Shown here piece by piece: positions 25,186-34,424 of a stretch of 43,028 nt of DNA (position 1 is its first letter; every line of letters begins with the position of its first letter). The DNA is from Pseudomonadota bacterium. Its GTDB lineage: Bacteria > Pseudomonadota > Gammaproteobacteria > Steroidobacterales > Steroidobacteraceae. The notes beneath the pieces were generated by a model. It did not search any database, was not told the origin of the DNA, and saw nothing but the letters and a program-made list of their open reading frames with translations. A program made the translations under genes and the position numbers. The stretch is taken from positions 1 to 43,028 of the forward strand of contig JAJZDX010000036.1 of the NCBI GenBank assembly GCA_021805865.1, in the 5' to 3' direction.

Positions 25186-26475
25186 TCAGGGTTGCCCCGC
25201 GGGACCGGCGAGCGCCGCTTCGATCGCCGCGGCCAGGGTCGGCAGCGGACTCTCGCTCTGACCGGCTTCCCGGCGCAAAGGTTTCAACGAGGCGACACCG
25301 CGCTCGAGCTCATCATCGCCCAGAATCAGCGCGATCGCCGCCCCGCTCCGGTCGGCGCGGCGGAACTGCGCCTTGAAGTTGCCACCGCCGAGATTGAGCT
25401 CGAACCGCCTGTTGGGCAACTCGTTGCGCAACCGCTCGGCGAGCGTGACGCCGCTCGCCATGGCACGCGAGCCGCTCACGACGATGTAGACATCGGCGGC
25501 GGGCGATGGCTGCACCCGGCCGGTCTGAGTCAGCAGCGCCACCAGGCGCTCCACACCCATCGCGAACCCGATCCCCGGGGTGGCCTCGCCCCCGAGCTGG
25601 GCGATCAGCCCGTCGTAGCGCCCGCCGGAGCATACGGCATCCTGGGCGCCGAGGGCATCGGTGATCCATTCGAACACAGTGCGGCTGTAGTAGTCGAGCC
25701 CGCGGACCAGGCGGGGATTGACACGGAAAGGGATGTCCAGCTCATCGAGCGCGCAGCGCAGCGCCTGGAAATGGTCGCGGGACTCCGGGTCGAGATGCTC
25801 GGTGAGCACGGGGGCGCCATCGATCAGCTCGCGCATGTCGGGATTCTTGCTGTCAAGAATGCGCAGCGGGTTGCCCTCGAGCCGTCGCCTGCTGTCATCA
25901 TCCAGCCGCTCGTGGCGGGCTTGGAAGTACTCGACCAGCCTCTCACGGTAGGCACGCCTCGCCTCGGGCGTGCCGAGGGAGTTGACCTCGAGGCGCACCC
26001 GCTCAATCCCGAGCCGGCGCCACAGGCGCGCCGTGAGCGCGATCAGCTCCACGTCCACATCGGGGCCGGGCATGCCCACCGCCTCGACGTTGATCTGGTG
26101 GAACTGGCGATAACGGCCCTTTTGCGGCTTCTCGTGGCGGAACATCGGGCCCGTGCACCAGAGCTTGTGCCGCTGACCGCGCAGCATGCCGTTGGAGATG
26201 AGCGCGCGCATCACGCCGGCGGTCGCTTCCGGCCGAAGCGTCAGGCTGTCGCCTCCCAGGTCGACGAAGGTGTACATCTCCTTCTCGACCACGTCGGTGT
26301 ACTCGCCGATCGCCCGCTTGAACAGCTCCGTGCGCTCCACCACGGGGATGCGGATCTCCTGGTACCCATAGGCGGCGAGTAACTCGCGCGCGACCCCTTC
26401 GATCGTCTGCCATGCGCCGATCTCGGCCGGCAGCACATCGTTCATCCCACGGACGGGCTGGATCTCTTGCGTCAA
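25186..26475 (-). CDS. hisS: Histidyl-tRNA synthetase
   Basis: This class II synthetase charges tRNA-His. With the TTG start proposed here it has 429 residues (E. coli: 424). It begins 'MTQEIQPVRGMNDVLP', matching the family's usual N-terminus. Motifs include motif 1 with 'EIRIPVVERTELFKRAIGEY', motif 2 around 'WCTGPMFRHEKPQKGRYRQF', 'LVRGLDYYSRTVFEW' and motif 3 'TPGIGFAMGVERLVALL'. The C-terminal anticodon domain shows 'NLGGGNFKAQFRRADRSGAA'. TTG at 26475 has GGAG 6 nt upstream and sits 1 nt after the rodZ stop. In-frame starts at 26487 (GTG) and 26517 (ATG) would overlap rodZ and add unconserved residues. Confidence 0.96.
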   Translation of the reverse strand: MTQEIQPVRGMNDVLPAEIGAWQTIEGVARELLAAYGYQEIRIPVVERTELFKRAIGEYTDVVEKEMYTFVDLGGDSLTLRPEATAGVMRALISNGMLRGQRHKLWCTGPMFRHEKPQKGRYRQFHQINVEAVGMPGPDVDVELIALTARLWRRLGIERVRLEVNSLGTPEARRAYRERLVEYFQARHERLDDDSRRRLEGNPLRILDSKNPDMRELIDGAPVLTEHLDPESRDHFQALRCALDELDIPFRVNPRLVRGLDYYSRTVFEWITDALGAQDAVCSGGRYDGLIAQLGGEATPGIGFAMGVERLVALLTQTGRVQPSPAADVYIVVSGSRAMASGVTLAERLRNELPNRRFELNLGGGNFKAQFRRADRSGAAIALILGDDELERGVASLKPLRREAGQSESPLPTLAAAIEAALAGPAGQP

Positions 26476-26476
26476 C

Positions 26477-27325
26477 TCACTCTCCACCCGGGCGCGGTCC
26501 GGACTGGACACGGCCATCGGCTGCGACCTCGAACGAGGCGGCGTGATCGGATTGCACCAGCGCGCCGATCGGTGTCGCACGGCCATCGACCATGAGCGTC
26601 ACGGCCGGCGCGTATCCCAACACGACGTGCAACGGCGCCGGCCCCTTGAAGATCCGCACTGCAGCCGCCGGCACCATCGCGCGATACAGCCGCTTGCCGG
26701 CCGCGTCCTTCACTTCTACCCAGCTTGGCGCGGAGAATTTCAGCGTGATCCGCACCTCGCCCTCGGACGGTCCGGCCGCAGTCTGGCCCGTGCCGCTCGC
26801 ATCTTCGGCTGCCGGCGCCGGCTTGGGAGCGATCACCTTGCCGGAGACGGCGGGCGCACCGGACTCGGTGCCTCGCGCAACGAGCGTCCCTGGAGCGACC
26901 CGCGACGGTGCGAGCGGCGGATGCCCCTCGTGCCAGCGCGAGATTCCGAACCAGATCGAGCCCAACACCACCAGGCCGGCGACGACGGCGATCGCGGCCG
27001 GGCCGATGATTCGGCTGCCCTGCGCTCTGGCACGAGGGATGCGCGTCAGATCGGGCGCAGGCATCACCGCGCTCGAAAGCAGCTGCTGGAGTGATTCGGC
27101 GGACTCACCCACCAGCTCCGCATAGCGGCCGACATAGCCCTTGACGTAGATGGGCGCTCCAAGGGCGCCGAAGTCCTCCGCCTCGAGACCTTGCAACACG
27201 GCCGGATCGAGGTGAAGCTTCAGCGCAGCCTGCTCGACGGTCAAACCGCTGCGCTCACGGGCGCTGCGCAGCCGAGGGCCGATCCCGGACCCGCGGCCTG
27301 ACTCACCGCCCGCTTGTCCCGTCAT
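26477..27325 (-). CDS. rodZ: RodZ-like cell shape / helix-turn-helix membrane protein
   Basis: RodZ links MreB to the membrane for rod-shape morphogenesis. The 282-residue protein has a cytoplasmic Xre-like HTH_25 domain at about 15-80 ('RLRSARERSGLTVEQAALKL', 'YVKGYVGRYAELVG'), a membrane helix at about 106-128 ('IIGPAAIAVVAGLVVLGSIW') and a proline/alanine-rich linker. A periplasmic DUF4115 domain at about 190-270 carries 'SAPSWVEVKDAAGKRLYRAM'. I chose ATG at 27325; a TTG at 27334 that overlaps the pilW stop is the alternative. The usual neighbour ispG is absent: hisS follows directly. Confidence 0.9.
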   Translation of the reverse strand: MTGQAGGESGRGSGIGPRLRSARERSGLTVEQAALKLHLDPAVLQGLEAEDFGALGAPIYVKGYVGRYAELVGESAESLQQLLSSAVMPAPDLTRIPRARAQGSRIIGPAAIAVVAGLVVLGSIWFGISRWHEGHPPLAPSRVAPGTLVARGTESGAPAVSGKVIAPKPAPAAEDASGTGQTAAGPSEGEVRITLKFSAPSWVEVKDAAGKRLYRAMVPAAAVRIFKGPAPLHVVLGYAPAVTLMVDGRATPIGALVQSDHAASFEVAADGRVQSGPRPGGE

Positions 27326-27330
27326 CGCCG

Positions 27331-28200
27331 TCAACCCGGATTGTTGCCGAGGCGGGCCAGCGCGCGCGCCTGGGCCGAGCCCGGAAAGTCGAGTTGAAGC
27401 TTGCGCGCGTAGAGCGCGGCATCGAGCTTATCGTGCTGGGCGCGCATGACCTTCACCGCGAGCAGCAGCAGATCCGGCGTCTCGTTGTAGGAGGACAGGT
27501 AGCCGGTGATCACCGCCCGCGCCTGGGCGAGCCGCCCGCGCTTGAGGTCCAGGTCCGCGAGCTGCCAGGCGGCCTGGGAGAAGTTCGGGCGCACCGCCAG
27601 CGCCGCGCGGAACATCTTTGCGGCCTCCTCGTACTGGTGCGCCGAGCGCAGGCAAACCCCGGCGTTGGTGTAGGCTGCGACCGGCGTGAGATAGAGGGGA
27701 TTGCGCGCGGCCATGAGGAAGTACTTGACGCCCTGGCTGGTGCGGCCGGAGCTGCACAGATAGACCGCGTAGTCGTTCTGGAAATTCGGATTGTGCGGCG
27801 CCAGCCGCAGAGCCTCGCGGAACTCCCGATCAGCCCGCCGCGGTTCCCCCAGCCGGACAAACAGCAGCGCCCGTGCGCTGTGCACGGACGGATTGTCGGG
27901 ATTCTCCTTCAAGGCGAGGTCGAGCTTTCTCTTGGCCACCGCCAGCTGGTCGCGCTGCATGTAGGCGATGCCGAGCTCGGTGTTGAAAACGGCCGCCCGG
28001 TGCCGCTGCCGGATCATCTGGCGGCTGGCGCAGCCGGCGAGCAGCACCGCGAGCAGCGTCCCCGCGCCCGCGAGCAGCCAAGGCCGCGCCCGCGATGCTC
28101 GCGGCGCACGCCGTGTGCGCGCCGCTTCGCAGCTCGCCCCGGGGGCTCGCCCCTCGGGCCGGCTACCGCCGTCCAATATCGTTCCGGACGATCCTGTCAC
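27331..28200 (-). CDS. pilW: PilF/PilW-type TPR lipoprotein (type IV pilus biogenesis)
   Basis: PilF/PilW is the outer-membrane lipoprotein that helps PilQ secretin multimerise. The protein has a lipoprotein signal with lipobox 'LLAGC' and at least four tetratricopeptide repeats ('NTELGIAYMQRDQLAVAKRK', 'DNPSVHSARALLFVRLGEPR', 'NPNFQNDYAVYLCSSGRTSQ', 'AAYTNAGVCLRSAHQYEEAA'). GTG at 28200 overlaps the rlmN stop as GTGA but puts about 40 residues before the hydrophobic core of the signal (lipobox Cys57), which is long. A TTG eight codons on is one alternative. The position between rlmN and rodZ is the conserved one for this gene. Confidence 0.88.
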   Translation of the reverse strand: MTGSSGTILDGGSRPEGRAPGASCEAARTRRAPRASRARPWLLAGAGTLLAVLLAGCASRQMIRQRHRAAVFNTELGIAYMQRDQLAVAKRKLDLALKENPDNPSVHSARALLFVRLGEPRRADREFREALRLAPHNPNFQNDYAVYLCSSGRTSQGVKYFLMAARNPLYLTPVAAYTNAGVCLRSAHQYEEAAKMFRAALAVRPNFSQAAWQLADLDLKRGRLAQARAVITGYLSSYNETPDLLLLAVKVMRAQHDKLDAALYARKLQLDFPGSAQARALARLGNNPG

Positions 28201-29315
28201 GCCTGCACCGCCAGGCCGAAAGTCCGGCTGCCCAGGCGCACCGTGGTGCGATCGAGGACGCGGCCGGCCAGCTGGCCACATGCAGCATCGATATCATCGC
28301 CACGCGTGCGGCGCACCGTCGCCAATACTCCTCGGCGGATCAGTTCGTCGCGGAACTGCTGTACCGCTTCCGGCGGCGAGCGGCGAAAGCGCGTGCCCGG
28401 GAAGGGATTGAAAGGAATGAGGTTGACCTTGGCCGGCTGTCCGGCGAGGAGCCTGGCGAGCGCACGGGCCTGGGCCCGAGAGTCGTTGACACCCTCCAGA
28501 AGGACGTACTCGAAGGTGACGCTGCGGCCATTGCGCTCATCAATGTAGTGCCAGCAGGCCTCGAGAAGCTCGGCGATGGGATGGCGCCGGTTGATCGGCA
28601 CCAGCTCGTTGCGTAGCTCGTCGTCGGGGGCATGCAGGGAGACTGCCAACGCCACGTTGCTGTGCTCGGCCAGCTTGTAGATTTGCGGCACCAGGCCGGA
28701 GGTCGAGAGGGTCACGCGCCGGCGCGACAGATCGAAGCCGAAGTCATCGAGGAGAATGTCGAGCGCCGGGACGACATTGCGGAAATTCGCCAGCGGCTCG
28801 CCCATGCCCATGAGCACGACGTTGGTGACCGCTCGCTCGCGCGCCAGATCCGCCACCGTGCCCGAGAGCTCGCGGTTGGCGAGCCACACCTGGCCGACGA
28901 TCTCCGCCGTGGTAAGGTTGCGGTTGAACCCCTGCTGCGCCGTCGAGCAGAACGCGCAATCGAGCGCGCAGCCCACCTGGGAGGAGATACAGAGCGTTGC
29001 GCGGTCCGGCTCCGGAATATAGACCATCTCGAACGCCTGGCTCCCGTCGGCACGCAGCAGCCACTTGCGTGTGCCGTCGGCGGAGTGCTGAGTGGCGATG
29101 ACCTCGGGCGCCTGCACGCTGGCGCACTCCGCGAGCCTGGCGCGGAATGCCTTGGCCAGGTCGGTCATGTGCTCGAATGAAGGCTCCCCGCGCTTGTAGA
29201 CCCACTGCATGAGCTGGCGTGCCCGGAAAGGCTTGCTGCCAAGCTGCGCCACGAAGGCCTCGAGCGTGGACCGAGGCAGGCCCAGCAGGTTCGTGGTCGT
29301 GGCGGAGGGACTCAT
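28197..29315 (-). CDS. rlmN: Dual-specificity RNA methyltransferase RlmN
   Basis: RlmN is a radical SAM enzyme that makes m2A2503 in 23S rRNA and m2A37 in some tRNAs. The 372-residue protein has the radical SAM motif 'CALDCAFC' (Cys116, Cys120, Cys123), the family segments 'SSQVGCALDCAFCSTAQQGF', 'NVVLMGMGEPLANF' and 'VALAVSLHAPDDELRNELVP', and the C-terminal cysteine in 'DIDAACGQLAG' (near 346) that forms the protein-RNA intermediate. ATG at 29315 gives the usual N-terminus ('NLLGLPRSTLEAFVAQLG'); the upstream extension is not conserved. It starts 16 nt after ndk. Confidence 0.97.
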   Translation of the reverse strand: MSPSATTTNLLGLPRSTLEAFVAQLGSKPFRARQLMQWVYKRGEPSFEHMTDLAKAFRARLAECASVQAPEVIATQHSADGTRKWLLRADGSQAFEMVYIPEPDRATLCISSQVGCALDCAFCSTAQQGFNRNLTTAEIVGQVWLANRELSGTVADLARERAVTNVVLMGMGEPLANFRNVVPALDILLDDFGFDLSRRRVTLSTSGLVPQIYKLAEHSNVALAVSLHAPDDELRNELVPINRRHPIAELLEACWHYIDERNGRSVTFEYVLLEGVNDSRAQARALARLLAGQPAKVNLIPFNPFPGTRFRRSPPEAVQQFRDELIRRGVLATVRRTRGDDIDAACGQLAGRVLDRTTVRLGSRTFGLAVQA

Positions 29316-29331
29316 GGGGGCGAAGGCGGCC

Positions 29332-29760
29332 TCAGCCGCGGGAATGCAGCTCCGTGGTACTGAAAAAATAGGCGATCTCGCGCTCGGCGGTCTCCGGCGC
29401 ATCCGAGCCGTGCACCACATTCTGCTCGATGCTCAGAGCGAGGTCGGCGCGAATGGTTCCAGGAGCAGCCTTTCTGGGATCGGTGGCCCCCATGATTTCG
29501 CGGTTGCGCGCGATGGCGCCTTCGCCTTCCAGCACCTGCACCATGACCGGGCCGGAAGTCATGTAGCGCACGAGATCCTTGAAGAATGGGCGCTCGCGAT
29601 GCACGGCGTAAAAGCCCTCCGCCTCGCGCTCAGAAAGCCGCAGCATGCGGGCGGCTATGATGGAAAGTCCGGCGATCTCGAAGCGGCGGTACACCTCGCC
29701 GATGAGATTGCGACCGACGCCGTCGGGCTTGACGATGGACAGGGTGCGCTCGAGCGCCAT
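29332..29760 (-). CDS. ndk: Nucleoside diphosphate kinase
   Basis: Ndk equalises nucleoside triphosphate pools through a phosphohistidine. The 142-residue protein begins '[20 protein letters not shown]' and has '[20 protein letters not shown]', '[18 protein letters not shown]' and the active-site '[16 protein letters not shown]' with His117, the same position as in E. coli. It is complete. It begins the ndk-rlmN-pilW-rodZ-hisS-yfgM-bamB-der cluster. Confidence 0.98.
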   Translation of the reverse strand: MALERTLSIVKPDGVGRNLIGEVYRRFEIAGLSIIAARMLRLSEREAEGFYAVHRERPFFKDLVRYMTSGPVMVQVLEGEGAIARNREIMGATDPRKAAPGTIRADLALSIEQNVVHGSDAPETAEREIAYFFSTTELHSRG

Positions 29761-29810
29761 TCGGGGTGACCTTTCGGGGCTTGAATTCCTGGAACACAAA
29801 CGACCGGCGC

Positions 29811-29998
29811 CCCCTTCGAAGGGGAGCATCTCAGCCGACACTAAGCCGTACAGTCTACCCGGTGCCCCCCCGCCGGGGCAATTTACTGCTCCCGGGCACG
29901 GCAACCAGCTTGGTAAGGGAGCCCGAATTCACTTCGGGCTCGCGGGCATCCGAAAGCCCATGGAAGCGCTCGCGGGAACCGCCGGGAGCGGTTCCCGC
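29811..29998. repeat. Run of hairpins between iscA and ndk
   Basis: The 242-bp gap between ndk and iscA has no gene but several stem-loops. They are CCCCTTCGAAGGGG (29811-29824), AGCCCGAATTCACTTCGGGCT (29920-29940, 8-bp perfect stem) and, immediately after the iscA stop, an 11-bp perfect stem GCGGGAACCGC/GCGGTTCCCGC with loop CGGGA (29972-29998). The last could end the iscA transcript, though no U-run follows on that strand. Confidence 0.55.
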
Positions 29999-30002
29999 CA
30001 AT

Positions 30003-30326
30003 CTAAACAGAAAAGCTCTCTCCGCAGCCGCACTCCCCCTTCACATTGGGGTTGCGGAACCGGAAGGCTTCATTCAGGCCCTGTTTAACAAAATCCACCG
30101 TCGTTCCATCGATGAGGGGCAGGCTTTCGGGGTCGACGTATACCTTCACGCCCCGATCCTCGAACACCATCTCGCCCGGCCGCACTTCATCGGCATAATT
30201 GATCACGTAGGCGAAGCCGGAGCAGCCCGTCTTGCGCACCCCGAGCCTGAGGCCGATGCCCTGGCCCCGGGCGCGGAGGAAGTTCTTGATACGATTGGCG
30301 GCGGATTCGGTGAGCGAGATGGCCAT
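30003..30326 (-). CDS. iscA: A-type iron-sulfur carrier IscA
   Basis: IscA/ErpA-type proteins carry Fe or [Fe-S] clusters to target apoproteins. The 107-residue product has the three invariant cysteines: Cys35 in '[15 protein letters not shown]', and Cys99 and Cys101 in 'GECGCGESF'. Length and spacing match E. coli IscA (107) better than ErpA (114). It lies 31 nt after the cysteine desulfurase gene and completes a trmJ-desulfurase-iscA operon. No iscU, hscA, hscB or fdx is nearby. Confidence 0.93.
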   Translation of the reverse strand: MAISLTESAANRIKNFLRARGQGIGLRLGVRKTGCSGFAYVINYADEVRPGEMVFEDRGVKVYVDPESLPLIDGTTVDFVKQGLNEAFRFRNPNVKGECGCGESFSV

Positions 30327-30357
30327 GGGAATGCCGGGAGCAAGAGCTGGGGAAATT

Positions 30358-31944
30358 CTACACCTCTGGCCAGCTTCGCAAGCATTCGCGTAACGCATCT
30401 TCGATCTTGAGAAGTCGGCCAAGCTTCTCCACGGGCACGGCAAGCTGTTGCGCCCAGTCCGCAGGCGTGCCCGGCATCAGCTCGGCGCGGCCCCGCCCCG
30501 CGAGCCGATCGGCCACCCAGCCGGCCACAGCCAGGGTGTGCGGGCAGCCGTAGGCCCGGAAAGAGGCCTTCTGGACCGATCCGTCGCGCACTTGCAGCCT
30601 GAACCGCACCCAGACCTCCTGTCCCGGACCACCCGCCTCCCCCACCACGTGGCCCTCATCCCCCGCCAGGGCGTCCGCCGAGCCCCGGTCCGCGGTTTCT
30701 GAAGCCGGCGAAAGCGCTCTCAGCCGCCTGAGCTCCCGGCGCACCGCGGCTGCGGCCGCAGTCAGCTCAGCGGGCGTGGTGAAGCGGCCGATACTGAAGC
30801 GCAGCGAGCTCTGGGCCAGCTCCGTATCCCTGCCCAAGGCGCGAAGCACGTAAGAAGGCTCAGCGGAGGAGGAGCTGCAGGCCGAGCCGGTCGACACGGC
30901 GAGCTCACTCAGTCCCGCGACCAGGCTCTCTCCCTCTACGCCCTCGAAGGATACGTTGAGGATCCCGGGCACACGCGGCGCACCCTCCCCGTTGAGATGG
31001 ACACCGCCGACAGTGGCCAGGTCCCTCCATAACCCCTCGCGCAGCGAGAAGAGCCGCGCGCTTTCCGGCGCCAGTGCCTCCCGCGCCAGCTCACAGGCGG
31101 CCCCGAACCCGACGATCTGATGCGTCGGCAGCGTGCCGGGCCTCAACCCTCTTTCCTGCCCCCCACCGAACATCACCGGCTGCAGATGTGGTCTCGCGGC
31201 TGATCGGACGTACAACGCCCCGATGCCCTTCGGCCCATAGAGCTTGTGCGCAGTGAAGGACATCAGATCGACGGGCAGCACGCGCACATCGATCGGAATC
31301 TTGCCGGCCGCCTGCGCCGCGTCGGTGTGAAACAGGATGCCGCGGGCACGACAGAGGGCGCCGATGACCTCGACATCCTGAATCACGCCGACCTCGTTGT
31401 TGACCAGCATGACGGACACCAGCACCGTGTCGGAGCGAAGGGCCGCCGCGAGCGTCTGCGGATCGATCCTGCCCGTGCGATCGGGACTCACCAGGGTCAC
31501 CGTGAAGCCTTCCTTCTCCAGGCGCCTGCACGGATCGAGCACGGCCTTGTGCTCGATCCGTGAGCTCACGACGTGCCTGCCGCGATGCGCATTGGCGCGC
31601 GGCACGCCTAGCAGCACGAGGTTGTCGGACTCGGTGGCGCCGGAGGTGAACACGATCTCCTCGGAAGCGGCCCCGATGAGCGCCGCGACCTCGGCCCGGG
31701 CCGCCTCGATCCGTGCGGCCGCCCGCCGCCCGGGCAGATGCATCGAGGAAGGATTGCCCTGCCCCCTTTCCGCTCTGAGGCTACGCCCCATCACCTCGGC
31801 CACCGCCGGATCCACGGGGGTGGTGGCCGCATAATCGAGATAGATGACGGCGGGCTCCCCGCCCGCCTCCTCCCGGCTCCCGTCCCAGCCGGGACGCAGC
31901 TTCGAGGCGTCCAGATTCGCTCCCGGCGGCGATTTTTTTGTCAT
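30358..31944 (-). CDS. Cysteine desulfurase with C-terminal degenerate IscU-like domain
   Basis: The 528-residue protein has an IscS/NifS-type aminotransferase V domain (about 33-405) that removes sulfur from cysteine. Marks are '[12 protein letters not shown]', the PLP lysine in '[10 protein letters not shown]' (Lys234) and the persulfide cysteine in '[20 protein letters not shown]' (Cys356). After a linker (about 410-440) comes an IscU/NifU_N-like domain (about 443-525): '[20 protein letters not shown]' aligns with IscU 'FKTYGCGSAIASSSLVTEWV', and '[18 protein letters not shown]' with the 'LPPVKIHC' helix. Only one of IscU's three cluster cysteines survives (Cys467). Its ATG overlaps the trmJ stop (ATGA), leaving about 30 extra N-terminal residues. 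Confidence 0.88.
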   Translation of the reverse strand: MTKKSPPGANLDASKLRPGWDGSREEAGGEPAVIYLDYAATTPVDPAVAEVMGRSLRAERGQGNPSSMHLPGRRAAARIEAARAEVAALIGAASEEIVFTSGATESDNLVLLGVPRANAHRGRHVVSSRIEHKAVLDPCRRLEKEGFTVTLVSPDRTGRIDPQTLAAALRSDTVLVSVMLVNNEVGVIQDVEVIGALCRARGILFHTDAAQAAGKIPIDVRVLPVDLMSFTAHKLYGPKGIGALYVRSAARPHLQPVMFGGGQERGLRPGTLPTHQIVGFGAACELAREALAPESARLFSLREGLWRDLATVGGVHLNGEGAPRVPGILNVSFEGVEGESLVAGLSELAVSTGSACSSSSAEPSYVLRALGRDTELAQSSLRFSIGRFTTPAELTAAAAAVRRELRRLRALSPASETADRGSADALAGDEGHVVGEAGGPGQEVWVRFRLQVRDGSVQKASFRAYGCPHTLAVAGWVADRLAGRGRAELMPGTPADWAQQLAVPVEKLGRLLKIEDALRECLRSWPEV

Positions 31945-32681
31945 GGCGCGTTCTGCCCCGCGTGCCGGCGCCGCTGCTGGATGGCCGTCAGGATCCCGCG
32001 CAGGATGTTGACTTCGTTACGATCGAGTTCCGCGCGCTGCAGAAAGCGTCGGATGCGCGCCATGAGATGCGTGCCGCTCTGGGTACGATCGCGAAAATCG
32101 ATCTCCTCCAGCACCTGCGCCAAGTGCACATACAGCCGCCGCATGTCCTGCGGGTCGGCAAGCGGGCCCGCCCCGGGTGCCGGATCGATCGAGACCCCCC
32201 GGGCGCGGAACAGCTCATAGGTCACGATCTGCACCGCCATGGCGAGGTTGAGCGAGGGATAAGCGTCGCTCGCCGGGATGCGGATCAACAGATGCGCCGC
32301 CTCGAGCTGCTCGTTGGTCAGGCCCGCGCGCTCCGATCCGAACAGAATCGCAGTGGCACCTCGCACACTCTCGCGCAGGATCCTCTGCGCGGCATCCCGA
32401 ACGTCCGCGACGCGGAAATACTGATCCCGCTCTCGGGAGGTGGTCGCCGCGATGAAACCGCAGCCAGCGAGTGCCTCGGGCAGCGTATCGACGACGCGCG
32501 CGCGCGCCAGCAGGTCATCGGCGCCTGAAGCGCGGGCGATAGCCTCGCTGTGGGGGAACTGGCGCGGTCCGACCAGGCAGAGCTGCTCAAGCCCCATGTT
32601 CTTCATCGCGCGGGCGGCAGCACCGATGTTACCGGGATGAGAGGGCTCGACGAGGACGATGCGGATGTCTGGGAAGTCCAT
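31941..32681 (-). CDS. trmJ: tRNA (cytidine/uridine-32-2'-O)-methyltransferase TrmJ
   Basis: TrmJ is a SPOUT-class methyltransferase that 2'-O-methylates C32/U32 of tRNAs. The 246-residue protein opens with 'IRIVLVEPSHPGNIGAAARA' and has the trefoil-knot motifs 'AILFGSERAGLTNEQLEAAH' and 'IPASDAYPSLNLAMAVQIVT', plus the C-terminal helical part 'RIRRFLQRAELDRNEVNILR' typical of TrmJ. It begins the operon with the cysteine desulfurase and iscA, a common gammaproteobacterial link. The 179 bp upstream to the permease gene contain no gene and no clear promoter. Confidence 0.95.
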   Translation of the reverse strand: MDFPDIRIVLVEPSHPGNIGAAARAMKNMGLEQLCLVGPRQFPHSEAIARASGADDLLARARVVDTLPEALAGCGFIAATTSRERDQYFRVADVRDAAQRILRESVRGATAILFGSERAGLTNEQLEAAHLLIRIPASDAYPSLNLAMAVQIVTYELFRARGVSIDPAPGAGPLADPQDMRRLYVHLAQVLEEIDFRDRTQSGTHLMARIRRFLQRAELDRNEVNILRGILTAIQQRRRHAGQNAP

Positions 32682-32860
32682 ACCCGATACGGTACGTGCT
32701 CAGCCGCCGGCTGCAAAGGGGCTGTTTGCGTTCGCAACCGCCCGGACTGCTCACCCTAAGTGGCACTGCGCAGGAACACGGTGGTCGCAGCGGATTTTCC
32801 GGGACGCATCGAGGGGGCCGGCGAGCTTGCACGCCCGGCGGCCGCCTGGAGCGCGGGCGC

Positions 32861-34357
32861 CTAGTCGGCCTCGGCCGGCCGCTCGGCCGCCACCTGCCCG
32901 CCGGGCTTGTGCAGCTTGCTGTGGCGATAGCCGTAAAGTGCGTAGACCACCGCCCCGATGAAGGTCCACACCACCAAGCGGATCCACGTGGTCGGCGGCA
33001 AAGTGACGATCATCGTTCCGCACACCAATGCGCCGCCGATGCAAGTGAACCAGGGCGCCGGCACCTTGAACGGACGCTCGAGGTCGGGACGGGTATAACG
33101 CAGAATCAGCACCCCGATGCACACCGTGACGAAGGCCATCAGGGTGCCGATCGAGACGAGCTCACCGAGCAGCCCGACGGGAAACAGCCCGCCGATGACG
33201 GCGGCGCAGACGCCCGTGACGACCGTGCCCGTGGAAGGCGTGCGGAACTTCGGATGGATCTTGGAGAACGTCTGGGGCAACAGCCCATCCTGCGCCATCG
33301 AGTAGAAGATGCGCGCCTGGGCGAGGGTCATGACCAGCATCACCGATGTCATGCCGAGAATCGCGCCGAGGTCCACCGGCAGAACGACCCAATGCAGCTG
33401 CGGATACGCATTCAAGGCGAGCGCGATGGGTGCCGCGACATCGAGCTTCTTGTAGCTCACCATGCCGGTGAGCACCGCCGAGACCGCCACGTACAGCAGC
33501 GTGCAGATCACCAGGCTGGAGAGGATGCCGATCGGCATGTCGCGCTGGGGGTTTTTCGCCTCCTGCGCGGTCGTCGAGATCGCATCGAACCCGATGTAGG
33601 CGAAGAAGATCACGCCCGATGCCGCGAACACCCCGCTCCACCCGTACTCGCCTCGACCTACGTTCCTCGGGATGAACGGATGCCAGTTGGCATGTTGGAT
33701 GAAGCCGAGGCCCATCACGATGAACAGCACCACCACCGCGACCTTGAGGCTCACGATGACGGTGTTGAACTCGGAGGACTGCTTGATGCCGATGTAGCAG
33801 ACCGTGGTGAGAACCGCCACGATGAGCACCGCCGGCACATTGAGGATCGCGCCGGAGTGCACGATGGAGAAGCTGTCCGGCGCGGCCTGCATGAATGGCG
33901 CGTGCGACAGCGCATACGGGATGTGCACGTCGAAATCACTCAACAGCCGGTTGACGTACCCTGACCACCCCACCGAGACCGTCGCCACCGCGAACAGGTA
34001 CTCCAGGATGAGGTTCCAGCCGATGAACCATGCGATGCCTTCACCCAGGGTGGCGTAGGTGTACGAGTAGGCGCTGCCGGATACGGGCACCATGGCCGCA
34101 AACTCCGCGTAGCACAGGCCCGCAAACGCGCAGCCGACTCCCGCGATGAGAAACGACAGCACCAGCGCCGGTCCGGCATGCTGCGCCGCCGCCACCCCCG
34201 TCAGGACAAAAATCCCGGTACCGATGATCCCGCCGATACCGAGCATCGAGAGCGCCGTGGCTGAGAGGGTGCGGTTCAGCTTGTGACCCGCGGCATCCGC
34301 CGCGTCCGCTGCCTCGATGTCGGCGATCGTTTTTGTAGCGAAAAGCTGGGATTTCAT
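32861..34357 (-). CDS. APC-superfamily amino acid permease
   Basis: This 498-residue integral membrane protein has about twelve hydrophobic segments and the APC signature in the first helix ('[20 protein letters not shown]'). Further APC features are '[20 protein letters not shown]', '[20 protein letters not shown]' and '[20 protein letters not shown]'. It resembles the YfnA / cationic amino acid transporter group. The substrate cannot be read from sequence. I chose ATG at 34357 (MKSQLF); an in-frame start at 34372 adds five residues. It lies 67 nt downstream of suhB on the same strand. Confidence 0.9.
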   Translation of the reverse strand: MKSQLFATKTIADIEAADAADAAGHKLNRTLSATALSMLGIGGIIGTGIFVLTGVAAAQHAGPALVLSFLIAGVGCAFAGLCYAEFAAMVPVSGSAYSYTYATLGEGIAWFIGWNLILEYLFAVATVSVGWSGYVNRLLSDFDVHIPYALSHAPFMQAAPDSFSIVHSGAILNVPAVLIVAVLTTVCYIGIKQSSEFNTVIVSLKVAVVVLFIVMGLGFIQHANWHPFIPRNVGRGEYGWSGVFAASGVIFFAYIGFDAISTTAQEAKNPQRDMPIGILSSLVICTLLYVAVSAVLTGMVSYKKLDVAAPIALALNAYPQLHWVVLPVDLGAILGMTSVMLVMTLAQARIFYSMAQDGLLPQTFSKIHPKFRTPSTGTVVTGVCAAVIGGLFPVGLLGELVSIGTLMAFVTVCIGVLILRYTRPDLERPFKVPAPWFTCIGGALVCGTMIVTLPPTTWIRLVVWTFIGAVVYALYGYRHSKLHKPGGQVAAERPAEAD

Positions 34358-34424
34358 CCCGGGACTGTACACGCGCCAACCCCTGAAATCGAGCTAGCCG
34401 GACGCGCAGCGGACTCGGCTCGGC

